A stretch of 64,000 nucleotides of DNA from Porphyra umbilicalis (Eukaryota > Rhodophyta > Bangiophyceae > Bangiales > Bangiaceae): contig KV919003.1 in assembly GCA_002049455.2 (NCBI GenBank), positions 58,575-122,574 of the forward strand, read 5' to 3'. The position numbers and the translations under genes were made by a program. Positions 11,118 to 21,840 of this stretch are shown one piece after another. Position 1 is the stretch's first letter; each line of letters begins with the position of its first letter. Below the pieces are notes generated by a model. That model made no database searches and was not told the DNA's origin. It saw only the letters and a list, made by a program, of their open reading frames with translations.

Positions 11118-11537
11118 AAAGTCAACTTGAGCCTCCAGCTGCGATCGTTTCCGCACTTCTGATTGGTCGAAGTGCTGCCTTCCCCACTGTAAGTTTCTGC
11201 CTATGCGAGCATGATCTGATCTACTCGTTTTGGCAGCCGATTTTTCAGCAAGTCGCGTTCGTGCATGCCGTGTTGCCGTGAAGACAGCAGTGCTCGTTTC
11301 ATGCCCGTTTCACGGAATTTTGTTGCAGTTCATGCCCAATCACGTGCACGACGGCCCGCCGTCTAGAAAAGGCCTGACCTGTCACCTCCTCGCGTGCACG
11401 GTGACAGAGAATCTCATTGCTGGTTGTCATAGGTGTCTGGTGAACAGCCGCGGGGATTGATTTGACCACCATCTTAACGGTGATTTCATTCTTGATATTA
11501 TTCATGGCGGAAGCCCGTCACGGGCCGCAGAGGCTAG

Positions 11538-12598
11538 TGTCTATTCTACCATTGTGATCAATTGATCCCCAAGGGATCAAATGATCCCACTTTTCACTAC
11601 CGTGCACTGAGGAAACCGCTGGCCGGAGAGCAATTCTGCCTTCAGAAATGAGCTCAGCGGTGACGGTTTAGTCGTGGTCCAGCACATGCAGCTTCAACTC
11701 TTGGTCAAAACATCTTCAGAGTCGTGATTATGGCAAACTTTTGTGCGCCCATCAGGAATACCACCGGGTGGGGAAGAGGCCGCTGCCTGGGCGTGGAAAG
11801 TCGCTTCGCCTGCGCCCAGGTATCTCGAAGCACCCGGGAAGCCGTGGGAAGACGGTAGCACGTCAATGTGGGTCTCACTCCGACATCTTTTCGGTTTTTT
11901 TTTTGGGACAGTCCCCCTTCAGAGGCAGTGAACACTCGGGCACACAGGGGGGTCAAAGGTTGCAGAAGAAAGCTCAAAAAAGACGAGGTGGTGGCCTTAT
12001 GGATGATGGGAAGGCGTATGAAGATATCAGGGGCAAAAAAAGGGAGGGGAAGGGGGGGGGTGGGCTCGTCGAAGGTCAATTCGTAATATCCCCCACCACC
12101 TTTTTTTGGCCCAGTCGGAGTACCTGCTGGTTGAAACTCCGGCAGCCCCCAGTGCGCCAAGAGCCTTATTAGGGAGTTTACATGGGCTCCCTTGATCCTC
12201 GCGGTCATTCTCTTCTGTAGAGAGCGGCAGTGAAGGGCCACGGTGGTGCCAACAGGGCGCCTTTGTCCATTCAATGCAAGAAGAAATCGCCGCTGGCTGG
12301 CTTTCTGGGAGGGGGGGGGGGGGGGAGGACCGACGTTGGGCCTACCAGAATAGGCTTTCTTTGTTCACTTCTTGCGGGGTCTTTCTTTGGCAACCATGCG
12401 AAGGGCGTTTTCCCCTCGCAGAGCTTGCGCCGATGTTCCCATTCTGCATGGTCTGGAGGGAAAGCGCGACAGCCCGAGTTTGTAGGCACCAAATCAACCG
12501 GTTTCATATCAAGGAACGCTGGGATCGACGATTTCCACATGGGATCAAATTATCACATCGTTGAGGTCAAATGATCACAGAGCGTGGTAGAATAGACA
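11538..12598. mobile_element. 1.06-kb non-autonomous TIR element, CTAG target duplication
   Basis: The ends read TGTCTATTCTACCA and its reverse complement TGGTAGAATAGACA, with CTAG immediately outside each end (11534-11537, 12599-12602). Subterminal TGATCA/GGGATCAAAT motifs recur inside both ends. A 189-codon minus-strand frame inside (11705-12274) is low complexity and shows no transposase motif. Since CTAG is its own complement, the duplication could also be part of the TIR. Confidence 0.75.
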
Positions 12599-12852
12599 CT
12601 AGCAGCCGGAACACCGCGAGTTTTTTTTTCCCGCAGTTTGTGAAGGTCGCGTCTGTTGTCAACTTCTGTTGGACCACGTCGTGCCACAGCTGGTGCCGGA
12701 CGCGACCGGTCAGAGCCAGGGTCGACCAAAAACGCAGATTGGTACGAATGCCGGCGTGGACACGGCCGGCCGCGCCGGACAGGCCCTTCGACTCGTATGG
12801 CGTCCCACATGAAAACGAGCGAGGGAGACCGATAGGGAGGTGGATACGTCGA

Positions 12853-13909
12853 TCAGCGACGGCCCCCGACCCGGCGGCGCCGCGCGGTCGTGTCTGCGAG
12901 GGGTGCTTGGGCTTCCAGAACTACCTGAACCAGCCGATTGAACAGGAAGAGCAATGCTCGTCGCGTTGTATCAAACAGGTAGCCCGGCGTCTCGAGCTGT
13001 CGGATGGCAGTGACGGCCCCGCTTGTCGGGTGAACGGCGATGCCAAGCCGCGCGAACAGGGCGAGTGCCACGAGCCGGCCTGCCATCGCCAACGCAAGGG
13101 AGAGCGGCAAATGTCCTGCTGGGCGCCCAAGGAAGAGTTCCATGTACACAATCAGGCGGAAGCCAATATAGCAGAGCCGTTGGAGAACCGGGTGACAAGG
13201 CTTCTTCCAAAGCCCAGGTCACGAGCTTGAAACCAAACGAGAGAGTCAGCGGCTCAAATGATCGGGTGCCTGCGAGGAAGACGACGCGCGCCCGATACTT
13301 GGGCTGCAACGCCACTTGGTGTAAGGCGTCGCATACGTCCCGACTCACCATGGCGTCGCCCGACGCCAGCTGCGCCATGAAGAGCGCCAGGTTCTCGTAC
13401 ATGAAAGGCTTATCGTTCAAGTAGCTGTTCGCGTACATGAGGTCCAATTCCTGCCGTGGCTTGCGTAGCCGGTCGTCCGCAAAGGCGGGCCTCGCTCAGG
13501 GCGCCCGCGGCGTCTCATGGCGGTACTGGTGGCGGTCACAGCCATGCTCACATCAGCGCTGCGCCTCTCGTACCGCCCGCGGCTGCCACTCGGGCGGCAT
13601 GAGGTCGGCTGATGCTTGAGAGGTTGGCGGGGTCGACCGCCACGCGAGTGGCAGGCCGTCTCCAATAGCGCCAAGATCCCAGTGTGGTGCTCTCAGCTTG
13701 ACCCACTCGGGCAGTGCGGTGTGCAGCCGCTTGAGCAGCGACTTCGTGTCGATCGTCGCCGAAGGGAGCCCAGCGGGGGGACAGGGCGAGGTAAATACCG
13801 GCGGCGGCGGGAATGAGGAGTAAAGACGCGGTCGAGGGCTACGAGCCAGAGCGCGAAACGTCGCCGTCGAGCGCGAGGACAAAGGATGGGAGAAAAGGGT
13901 TGGGAGCAC
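12853..13909 (-). pseudogene. DIRS-type reverse transcriptase remnant
   Basis: In one minus-strand frame with two internal TGA stops (13553 and near 13494) the text runs LPEWVKLRAPHWDLGAIGDG, RLRKPRQELDLMYANSYLN, KPFMYENLALFMAQLASGD, VSRDVCDALHQVALQPKYR and LTLSFGFKLV: the ordered blocks of DIRS/Ngaro-like RTs (the family has LDLRYLN, PFRYE, DLKDGYHHV, LPFGL). After a frameshift near 13190 the palm continues as IVYMELFLG, where the family has VYMDDFL, so the catalytic aspartate pair is gone, then LGIAVHPTSGAV and LETPGYLFDTTRRAL (thumb). It cannot be active. No tyrosine recombinase or RNase H was found. Confidence 0.72.
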
Positions 13910-13989
13910 TGGCGGAGGGTCCTCGTGCGACCGGAAGTGGAATTAAGGCGGAGAATTCTAGTCGTGCATCGGCCGCCAAATATTCGGGT

Positions 13990-14550
13990 CAGCGGTGTCG
14001 GCGACGGCCGTGATCGTATCCGCCCTCCCCGTCGCCGCCGTCAATGCCATCGTCGTCGCGAGTCCGCTTGCCGCGCAACTCGCTCTTAACGTCGCCAAGG
14101 GAGTAGCCGGAAACACGCCTGCGGTCACTGCCACCCCCACGCAAGTCGTGGCCGCCGCCGCTACAGTTAGCGCGCTTGATGCGATTGGTTCCTTCGCGGG
14201 CGGTTGTTGTTGCGGGCTCGATCGCCGCGTATTGGTGGTATAGAGCGGTAGCGACGCCCCCCATGCCAAAGTCGTGGGGGTAAAAAATGGCGCGCTACAG
14301 GTCGGAGGCGAACTTGAGGCTTTGCTGCAAGACGGCGAGCACTGTGAAGCGGATGGTGGAATGCACCCAGGCCTGGAGCATGCAGGGTCGTAGGCCCGAG
14401 ACGACGGCGGCCGCGCCGATGAAGTCAAGCTGCTGCTCTTGGACGGCCGTCTCATGCTCAAGAAGGCAGTTGTTTACGCTCCCAGGCCAGGCGGCTATAT
14501 GGTGGAGGGTACATGCCTCTTGGGCTACGAGCGCTGCCGCCGGCGGAGCT
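13990..14550 (-). pseudogene. Upstream ORF of the DIRS-like element (gag-like)
   Basis: Just upstream of the RT remnant, on the same strand, a frame reads LVAQEACTLHHIAAW, EQQLDFIGAAAVVSGL, LQAWVHSTIRFTVLAVLQQ and, after one stop, AIFYPHDFGMGGVATALYHQ, then a Gly/Asp/Arg-rich tail. An alanine-rich helical ORF followed by an RGG-like tail is usual for the first ORF of DIRS elements. I assign it by position and style, not by a conserved motif. Confidence 0.4.
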
Positions 14551-15983
14551 CACGGAGTGCTGCGCATAGTTGTCGGTAGCGGGGCGGAACCGCGTGGGAT
14601 GGTAGCCGGAAGTGCCGCTAAGGATGGGAGCAGGGGCTCCATAACTCTCGCAGCGGGGGAGGCGGTGGTAGACGCGCGCCGCTTCTTTCGTTGAAAACAG
14701 ATCTCGAACGGTCTGCAAGGAGGAAGCTGGGCGAGGAAAGGGTGTGCTCGGTCCTTGCCGCCGGCGCCGGCCCAGCCATCGTCCCAACCGCCGGCGCCAG
14801 CACCTAGCGCGGCACCGCCATCGCCGCAGAAGCCGCCGCCGCCGCCATCTTAGGCAAGCGGCGCCTCTTAAACTGGGGAAGCGGACCCCGCCATCGTGGA
14901 GCGCCGTTGCCCGTCCCCATGGCCCGCGGGCGAGGGTGGCCGAGGTGGCGGCAAAAACGAAGGCGCACATGCCGGCGGGAACACTCTAAAAGACGGCGAC
15001 ACCCCGCCATGGCGTAGCGAAGCCGCGGACGCAGGCAACAGGGGATGCGGTGAGTTCCAGCGGGGGAGCTCAAGGGAGCCCGCTGGGGGGAGGGAGCCGC
15101 TTGTGGCAAACGACGCAGGAGGAGGTGAAGGGACAATCAAAGGGCGGGGGGCAGCGGCCGCGGCCGCATGTGGGCCCCCGCGATGAAAGGGAATGGTCTC
15201 CGCTTTCTTCTCTTCTCAGGACGGCCAGACACCAGTGTGTTCGGGTTTGCCGCACTGACTGCGTTGCCACAACCAGAACTCCCCTTCGCGGCGGCAAAGG
15301 TCTCTTCCTGCTGGACAAGGGCGGCCGCCGCCGCCGCTGCGGGTTGGCCCAGGGCCACAGTTGCTGCGCAGCGCATGTCACGCCTCGGGGGCGTGCGCAC
15401 GTTAGGAAGGGCCGGTGCAGGAACACCCAATCCGGCAGCGGTGCCCCCGTTAGTAGCGGCGGAAACGGTCACAAGGGTCATCCAACGCAGCGGCATACCA
15501 CGTGGAGCCCTAACAGAAGGTGTCGCCCGCCTGCCAGGAGACGGAAACAGACCAAATCATGAGGGGATCCGCGGGAAGGAAAATTGCGTCGTCTGTATGG
15601 CCCGGAGGCCTCAATCCAACCCCCTGAGCGCCGGCAGGTGAAAATACCTGCCGAACCGCGCGAGGGAGGTTCACCGTTGGCGGTGCTGAGCAGCCCCGAC
15701 GTCGTAACTACGGGCTCGGCGCAACGCTTCCACTGGAAGTCGCCGGATCCCAGCCTGGCCGATCTCCTGCTCGTGCCCACTCTCCTCAATATTGGATCCG
15801 CTACACACAATATATGGTGCTTTGCGGAAAGGTCGAGCATGCATGTTCGCGCGAACAAACATGCTCACCCGAATACCGCAAGCATCAACCCGTGCTGCAG
15901 GAAGACTCATGATATCACCGCGTGATGCGTGACATGCCGAGCATTTCGACCCGGTCCGACGGGCCCTGGGCCGACTAAGGCTA
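14551..15983. other. GC-rich stretch, no gene recognised
   Basis: Many open frames on both strands reflect composition only. No conserved motif was seen. It may include 5' parts of the decayed DIRS-like element. Confidence 0.35.
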
Positions 15984-16335
15984 CTGTCCCTGACGCAATT
16001 ATGGATCAAGAATACTCCTCTGGAGGATAGCGTTCTCGGATCTCATCGGAGGAAACAACTGAAGACAGATCTGAGAAGGCGCTGAGGAGAGCTTTCTTTT
16101 GTTTGCCGCATGTGCTGCCTTTCTTCTCGTTCTTCTTGTCCTTTTTGTAGCTTGAAGCTGTGTTTCATGGATGACCTTCCGTGACACGGGCGACGCAACT
16201 GTGGATCACGGCGAATCGGATTGATTTCGCAGGCTGCTTCACAACTGTGGCCGATCATTAATGGGAGCAGGCGATCGTGTTCAATCGTTGGTCGGTCGTG
16301 CTCGCCTCGCCATGCCTCAGCACCAGGCCTCACCA
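15984..16335 (+). mobile_element. Truncated end of a TA-inserting element
   Basis: It begins CTGTCCCTGACGCAATTATG directly after TA (15982-15983) and stays closely similar for about 350 bp to the reverse complement of 21495-21837, the right part of the complete relative described below. Similarity fades near 16335 and no second end was found close by, so this is a truncated or rearranged copy. Confidence 0.8.
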
Positions 16336-17274
16336 AGGGTATCAGTTTTGGCCGTGGGTGCAGTACGTGATTCCGGATCTAGTAACCGAGTATTTGGCTG
16401 ACAGTAACTGTGCTCCAGCCGCCCGAGTGTGGGTATCGGCCGAAGGTGGACTAATGAGTATCAAGGGTATATACCCTCGACTTTCCAGGCCAAAAGTATC
16501 TGCCGTCGATGGCAGAGCGAGTATGAGTATACCTTCACACAGCTTCCGCTGCCCTGTTCATCGACTTGGATGACGCATTTCGTCGGGCTCCAGAATCAAG
16601 GTGGAAAGGGCCTGTGGGGGGGTCTAAGGAAAAGTGTGCAGTTTGACCACCCTTCGGAAATGACCCATCTGGGGCACCTTGGGGGTCGCCGACCATCATC
16701 GGCCTTCCAAATCAGAAATGCCGCGGAAGCACGTCTCCACGCCGATTCTGGACCTCGTCGGAATGGTGATTCCGCGGTGACAACGGCCCCTCTGGGGGGG
16801 GGGGTGCTGTTTGACCACCCGTTCGAAACACGCTGTGCTGCCACATGTGAAGGAAGGGGTGTTTGGGAGGGATTACCGTTGTATTAGCAGCGGCTAAAGA
16901 TGTCTAGTTTTTCTCAAAACTTTTTTGTGCCTGTCGCGTGGCCCGTACAAACGGTCCAGCACAGGGACACCCAAGGCACCTCCAGATCCGATGACCCAGA
17001 TGGTGTCGAGGGCGCCGCACCTCCTCCGCCCGACCCCGGTGCCACCCATGCCCACACGCACACGCTCTCACATTCTCATCGCCCTCCTCTCATGTGCCTC
17101 ATCCCTCCGCACGGGCAAACCACCGACCCGACCTTGGCTTGCCATCCTCTCCCCCCCAAGCCTCCACATCCAGCGCGCCAGGTCCCCCACTGGCACGCCA
17201 CTGTCCTCTCCCCACAAAATCAAGACATACAGCATGCTACACGAGCACGCTTGAAGCACACACGCTTAGAGCAC
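16336..17274. other. Intergenic with short direct repeats
   Basis: Two blocks, 16636-16670 and 16806-16830, share GTG[CT][AT]GTTTGACCACCC after a G-rich run, about 170 bp apart. 16425-16540 holds several GAGTAT/GGGTAT motifs. No gene was seen. 17040-17260 is C-rich and probably the 3' flank of the hAT gene. Confidence 0.4.
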
Positions 17275-19956
17275 TTAATCCTCGCCCGAGTCCGACCCGA
17301 CCTCCCCGTTGGCCGCGCCAGCCCGCCCGCCACCCGGCATATTCGAGCGCACATGGTCGGCCACCGCGTGGGAGAGCTTCGGAACGTTGCCCAGGTTGCC
17401 AGGTAGTAGTGTGGCGTTAGCCAGGATGAGGCTGTGCATCTCGACGTGGCGGGCCAGCATGGACGATCGGTCTTGACGGACGATGTGGGCCGCAACGGAA
17501 AACTCCCTTTCGGATGAGGCCGAGGTACCGACAGCTCCCAGGGACGCGCACGCTACCGGATGTAGCGTCGGAAAGCGCTCCTTGTTTTGACGCCAAAAGA
17601 GGAGCGGGTCCGACTTCTTGGTAGAGCGGAAGACGGAGATGAACTTCTGCAGGTCGTTGCGGGCAGGCAGGGACTGCGTGCTTGGCAGCGCCTCGGCGGA
17701 GCGGCTGTCCTCGTCGTCCGACCACGCGGGCATGCAGTTGTACGCGGTGAGCTCGTTGTCCGTGACGGAGGATGGCGGAGCGTCCGCTGCCGCAGTCGTC
17801 GAGGGCGGCACGGAAAAATTGTCGCTCATGGCCCGCACGTAGCCGATGGCTGCGTCGTGAAAGCCCTCCGGCTGAAGCATGCGCGACACCTTCTTAATGA
17901 GGTGTAAGCCACCGGGTGTGACCGCCGTCGCCATCAGCACCGGCTGGGCGGTCATGACGTCGCGGGCCGTGTCGCCCTCGTTGAAGAAGCGCAGCTGCAT
18001 CTGCGCCCGTAGCACCCCCACCAGCTTGGCCGCCTCTGGACAGAGCACATCTCTCCCGGAGCTCGACTCGTAGTAGAGCTTCTCCGCCTTGTAAAGCCGC
18101 ATATCAACTTCGATGACTACTTCTCGTGCGTGTGACTTGCAGTCGGCCGAGATCGCCGCCTTGCTAACTGCTAACGGGGAAGTTGGGGGAGCAGGAACAA
18201 GGAAAGAGTCACAGAAGAGAGCACGACGAAAAGAGCACAGCAGCTCAAAAACAATGGAGATAAGCTCAGTAGCTCATTCGCTCGTCGTCACCACCATAAA
18301 AGCACCCTTAAGCACGCCAATGATCTGCCATAGGCGGTTCCAGTCGCCGAAGGTGAGTGCCCGCTTCCGCGCGCCGCTAGTCACATCAGCGTTGGAAAAG
18401 AAAGCAGACAGACGGCAATAGCAAGAGTACAAGCTGGCCAGCGCCCTGAAAGTGGAGCTCCACCGGGTTACCACGTCGGTGATGATGTCACGAGCCTCCT
18501 CCTCGCCCGGTACGAGGAGGTTGCGGTAGATGGCGACGCTACGGTCCGAGTGGTTGAAGTGTCCGATCAGCTTGCGAACGCGGGTGAGCAGCGCCTTGCA
18601 GCGCGGGTTCAGGCTGCGGTTCGAGCCGCCGTCCTCATCATCGTTCACAGAAGTCTCGCTTGTGCCGCCGAGCGCGTACTGGACGGCGTTGTGCATGGCG
18701 TGGGCGATGCATGGCATCCATGGTGACACCATCAGGTCGCGAAGAGCACGGTGCACGTTGGAGGCGGAGTCACTGGTGCACGAGCAAATGTCCGACTCCT
18801 CGACGCCAAACCCACGGCACCGCTCCACGACATCTTTTCGGATGTTGTCACCTGAGTGCTTCCCAGCAAACAGAGCAACGCCGAGATGCAGCACCTCCAT
18901 GGTAGTCGATTCGGGGCGCACAATGCGAATGACCACCGAGCTGTACGAGTTGCGGCTGTGCTTCTCTGTCCATAGGTCCGTGACGACGTGGGAAAATGGT
19001 AGGCCGGAAAACAGCCTTTTCGCCTCTGCGACCTTCTTGCAGATGGCGTCGCGTCCGCATGCATACAGCTCGATCAGGTGGTGATGTACAGTTTCTCGAG
19101 CGGGGGTGGAGTAGGAGGAGTAAAGAGCACCAATAACGTCGTCCACATACGGGTTCTTGGCCAAAGCATACGGCGAGTGCGTCATTACCTGCATCAAGAC
19201 AAAACGGACGTGGTGGAGGCGAGTGTCTGACGTGAAAAAGCGCTGAATAGAACCGTCGACAACCCGCTTTGTGCGGTTCCCCCCCTTCGGATTGCGGCAA
19301 ATCAACAGCGCCGCGCGCGCATGCACGAGCTGCTTCAACGGCGACGCGGAACGGCTCGCCCCATGATCAAAGTGCTTCACCGCGTTACTTACCGAGCCTC
19401 TTGCAAGAAATAGAACCTTGCTTGCACCCAAACGAGAACACAAGCGGCACGAGACGAGTGAATCGCCGCTACCGTCCCCCTGCTTCGTGTATATAACGAG
19501 GAAGGACCAGGCGTGGGAGCGCAAGTCGGCCGTTGCTCGGTCCCGGGGCGTCTGCGTGTAGGTGACGCCGTCACGCTCGATAGTCTGCGGGTGCTCGACG
19601 CCGGAGCTTGCCTCCCCGCAGGAGTTCAAGATGTCATCCACCGTATCATCCCCTACGAGGGGCTCATCCTCCGTCGCCTGCCGCTTTCGGCCGGCAGTCC
19701 TCACAGAGACAGGCCCAGCAGTCGAGCCTTGCAATCCAACAGAGAGAGGCGCCCCCTGGTATGGGGGCGCCTGAGCTTCCGCAGCGCCGCCGACCACAGG
19801 CCGGACAGCAGGTCCTGGTGGGATGAAGGCGGTCGAGCGGGCAGGCGGCACGCTGGAAGCCCCCGCCGTCGGCATCGAGGCGGCTGCCGGGGCCGCGTAC
19901 ACAGCTGCAGCTGTGACCGCTGCCCCAGTTCGGGGAGAGGTGGCCGTCGGGTCCAT
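17275..19956 (-). CDS. hAT-family transposase, probably two exons
   Basis: The N-terminal frame (19956 to 18274) has an Ala/Pro-rich leader of about 130 residues, a BED-like zinc region (CRLCSRLG ... VKHFDHG), RFVLMQVMTHSPYALAKNP, the DDE core with VVTDLWTEKHSRNSYS and SDSASNVHRALRDL, the CIAHAMHNAVQ block and TRWSSTFRALASL. The C-terminal frame (18102 to 17275) holds the hAT dimerisation region: DPLLFWRQNKERFP, SSEREFSVAAHIV and RSSMLARHVEMHSLIL. Both are in the same phase, separated by 171 bp with several stops. A GT near 18297 and an AG before 18135 would remove them, so an intron is likely. No frame damage was seen elsewhere. Terminal repeats were not located, so mobility is unproven. Confidence 0.93.
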
Positions 19957-20169
19957 AAGGGTGCGTGTGGGGGCGTGGCCACGGTAGCTTCCAGGGGGGG
20001 GTGATGGTGGCAGGCTTGGTCAACGAGCACACAACAAGGATACGCGTAGGTAGCGGCCAGCGACGGCGAGGATACGGGGCGCCGCTGGACGGGCGGATCC
20101 GAGGCTGTTGCTCCGAAGCCGCGCCCCGAAATCACGAATACAAAACCGCAACCCAATAAGATTAAATTT

Positions 20170-20210
20170 CCAAAACCACGTTCGGTTCAGTATCCGAGTG
20201 GTTTTACCAG
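20170..20210. repeat. Small hairpin upstream of the hAT gene
   Basis: AAAACCAC (20172-20179) pairs with GTGGTTTT (20198-20205), with CCGA/TCGG extending the stem inward. Confidence 0.6.
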
Positions 20211-20631
20211 GGGATCAGCTAGGGGTGGGCCGCCGAGGACGTGCCAGCAGACGGCGCTGCGTTTAGCGTCGCAGAAAGGCTGACCAGCCCGACGAGAATG
20301 GCTGTCAATTCTGGACGGGACAGGTCATCATGGGGCTGCCAGCTCTACGTCGCACCCTTCAGCGCTCAGGCAAGCCGGCAGTGTGTGTGAGAAGCGGCAT
20401 AAGACAACCATACTGACAGGGGAAATGGCTGCCCTCATTTTTCGGGGTGATCGTGCAGTGAACCGTGGCCGCGTAAAGGGGGCACTGGGAGAAGAGAGAC
20501 CCTCTGAACTCCATCTTCCAGGAGTAACGTGCCCATCCATTGCGGCAACTACATTTGTTGAGGGTTGCCTCAAGTGATGTACAGGCTGATAGCATCCGCC
20601 CCGACCTTCCGCGGGAAGGCAGGCTCCTGTA

Positions 20632-21837
20632 CTGTCCCTGACGCAATTCTGGATCAGCGACGCAAAGCTGGATCACCGGAATCGTCGATTCCAGCTCATT
20701 TGCCCGTCTTTTTACTGCTTTTTCTCTCTTCTTCGGCGCTGCTACAAAAATAAAACAGCGGAGGGGGAGAAAACATACCAAGAGAAAGCCCAGAGGAAGG
20801 CGCATCTTTTGCTGTCAAGGGCGCTCGTATGCTCGAAAAAAAACGGAGACGGTCGGGGTGGCGCGGAAGGAGGCCGTCCTTTCGGCGCTAAGTGCTCGTA
20901 ACATTGCAGATCCGGCCGATCGATCGCGGTCGGGATCACAAACCGGTGATCCGGAGCAGTGATCGGGGGCCCTTCGCACGGATGGCACTCATCCGCGAGC
21001 GCGCACTTTCTCGCCGACGCGTGCACTCGTTGCTGCCAAGTGCCAGCCCGCGCGCCCTTTCCGTCAACACCCCCTGTCTGTGCCCGGGACAGCGGCCTGC
21101 GAGGTGGTGAGGTGCGGTGGTGCGGCCGCCGCGACGGCGCGCGCCGGCGTGGTGGCAGGGTGGGGCGGCGCGGCTACCGCGACGGCACCGACGACGCGCG
21201 CAGGTGTTGTCGCACGGTGGGGCGGGGCGACCGCCACGACAATACCGAGCGCCGTGCTGTGGTATGGTAGTGCGGCGCGTCCGCCCCGACGGCACCGACG
21301 AGGCGTGCCAGCGTGGTAGCAGTGTGGGGTGGCGCGGCCGCCGCGACGGCGACGACGAGGAGCGCCGGCGTGGTGGCAGGCTGGGGCGGCGCGGACGCCG
21401 CGAAGGAGCCACCGAAGCGCGCCAACCTGGCCGCAGGGAGGGGTGGGGCGGCTCGGGTGATGGCGTAGTCCTGACGCGGGGGCAACGCGTCCTGTGTGCC
21501 ACAGGCATGGGGAGGCGAGCACGACCGACCAACGCATCGAACACAATCGCCTGCTCCAATTGACGATCGTCCACAGTTGCCAAGTAGCGTACGAAATCAA
21601 TCCGATTCGCCGTGATCCATAGTTGCGTCGCCCGTGTCACGGAAGGTCATCAATGAAACACAACTTCAAGCTACCAAAAGGACAAGAAGAACGAGAAAAA
21701 AGGCAGCACATGCCGTAGACGAAAGAAAGCTCTCCTCAGCGCCTTCTCAGATCTGTCTTCAGATGTTTCCTCCGATGAGATCCAAAAACGCTATCCTCCA
21801 GAGCAGTATTCTTGATCCAGAATTGCGTCAGGGACAG
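20632..21837. mobile_element. 1.2-kb Tc1/mariner-like element, non-autonomous
   Basis: Left end CTGTCCCTGACGCAATTCTG (20632) and the same sequence inverted at the right end (21837) give TIRs of about 25 bp with TA on both outer sides (20630-20631, 21838-21839). A TA duplication is the mark of the Tc1/mariner superfamily. The right 350 bp matches 15984-16335 inverted. On the minus strand a frame MTRATQLWITANRIDFVRYL is shared with that copy, but the rest is a GC minisatellite and no DDE/D core is visible. The motif GACGCAA-N-NTGGATCA recurs inside both ends. Confidence 0.82.
21120..21460. repeat. ~57-60-bp minisatellite inside the TA element
   Basis: About six units with a GCGCCGGCGTGGTGGCAGG-type core followed by GTGGGGCGGCGCGG, at approximately 21139, 21199, 21250, 21304, 21362 and 21417. 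Confidence 0.75.
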
Positions 21838-21840
21838 TAG

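Noticed and set aside
11705-12274. 189-codon minus-strand frame inside the CTAG-flanked element
   Set aside because: Translation is Pro/Leu/Phe low complexity with no DDE, zinc or HTH motif; not a transposase.
20220-20230. TAGGGGTGGGC, identical to the start of the hAT-type element at 37638
   Set aside because: It faces away from the hAT gene, and no inverted partner or 8-bp duplication was found; a chance or relic match.
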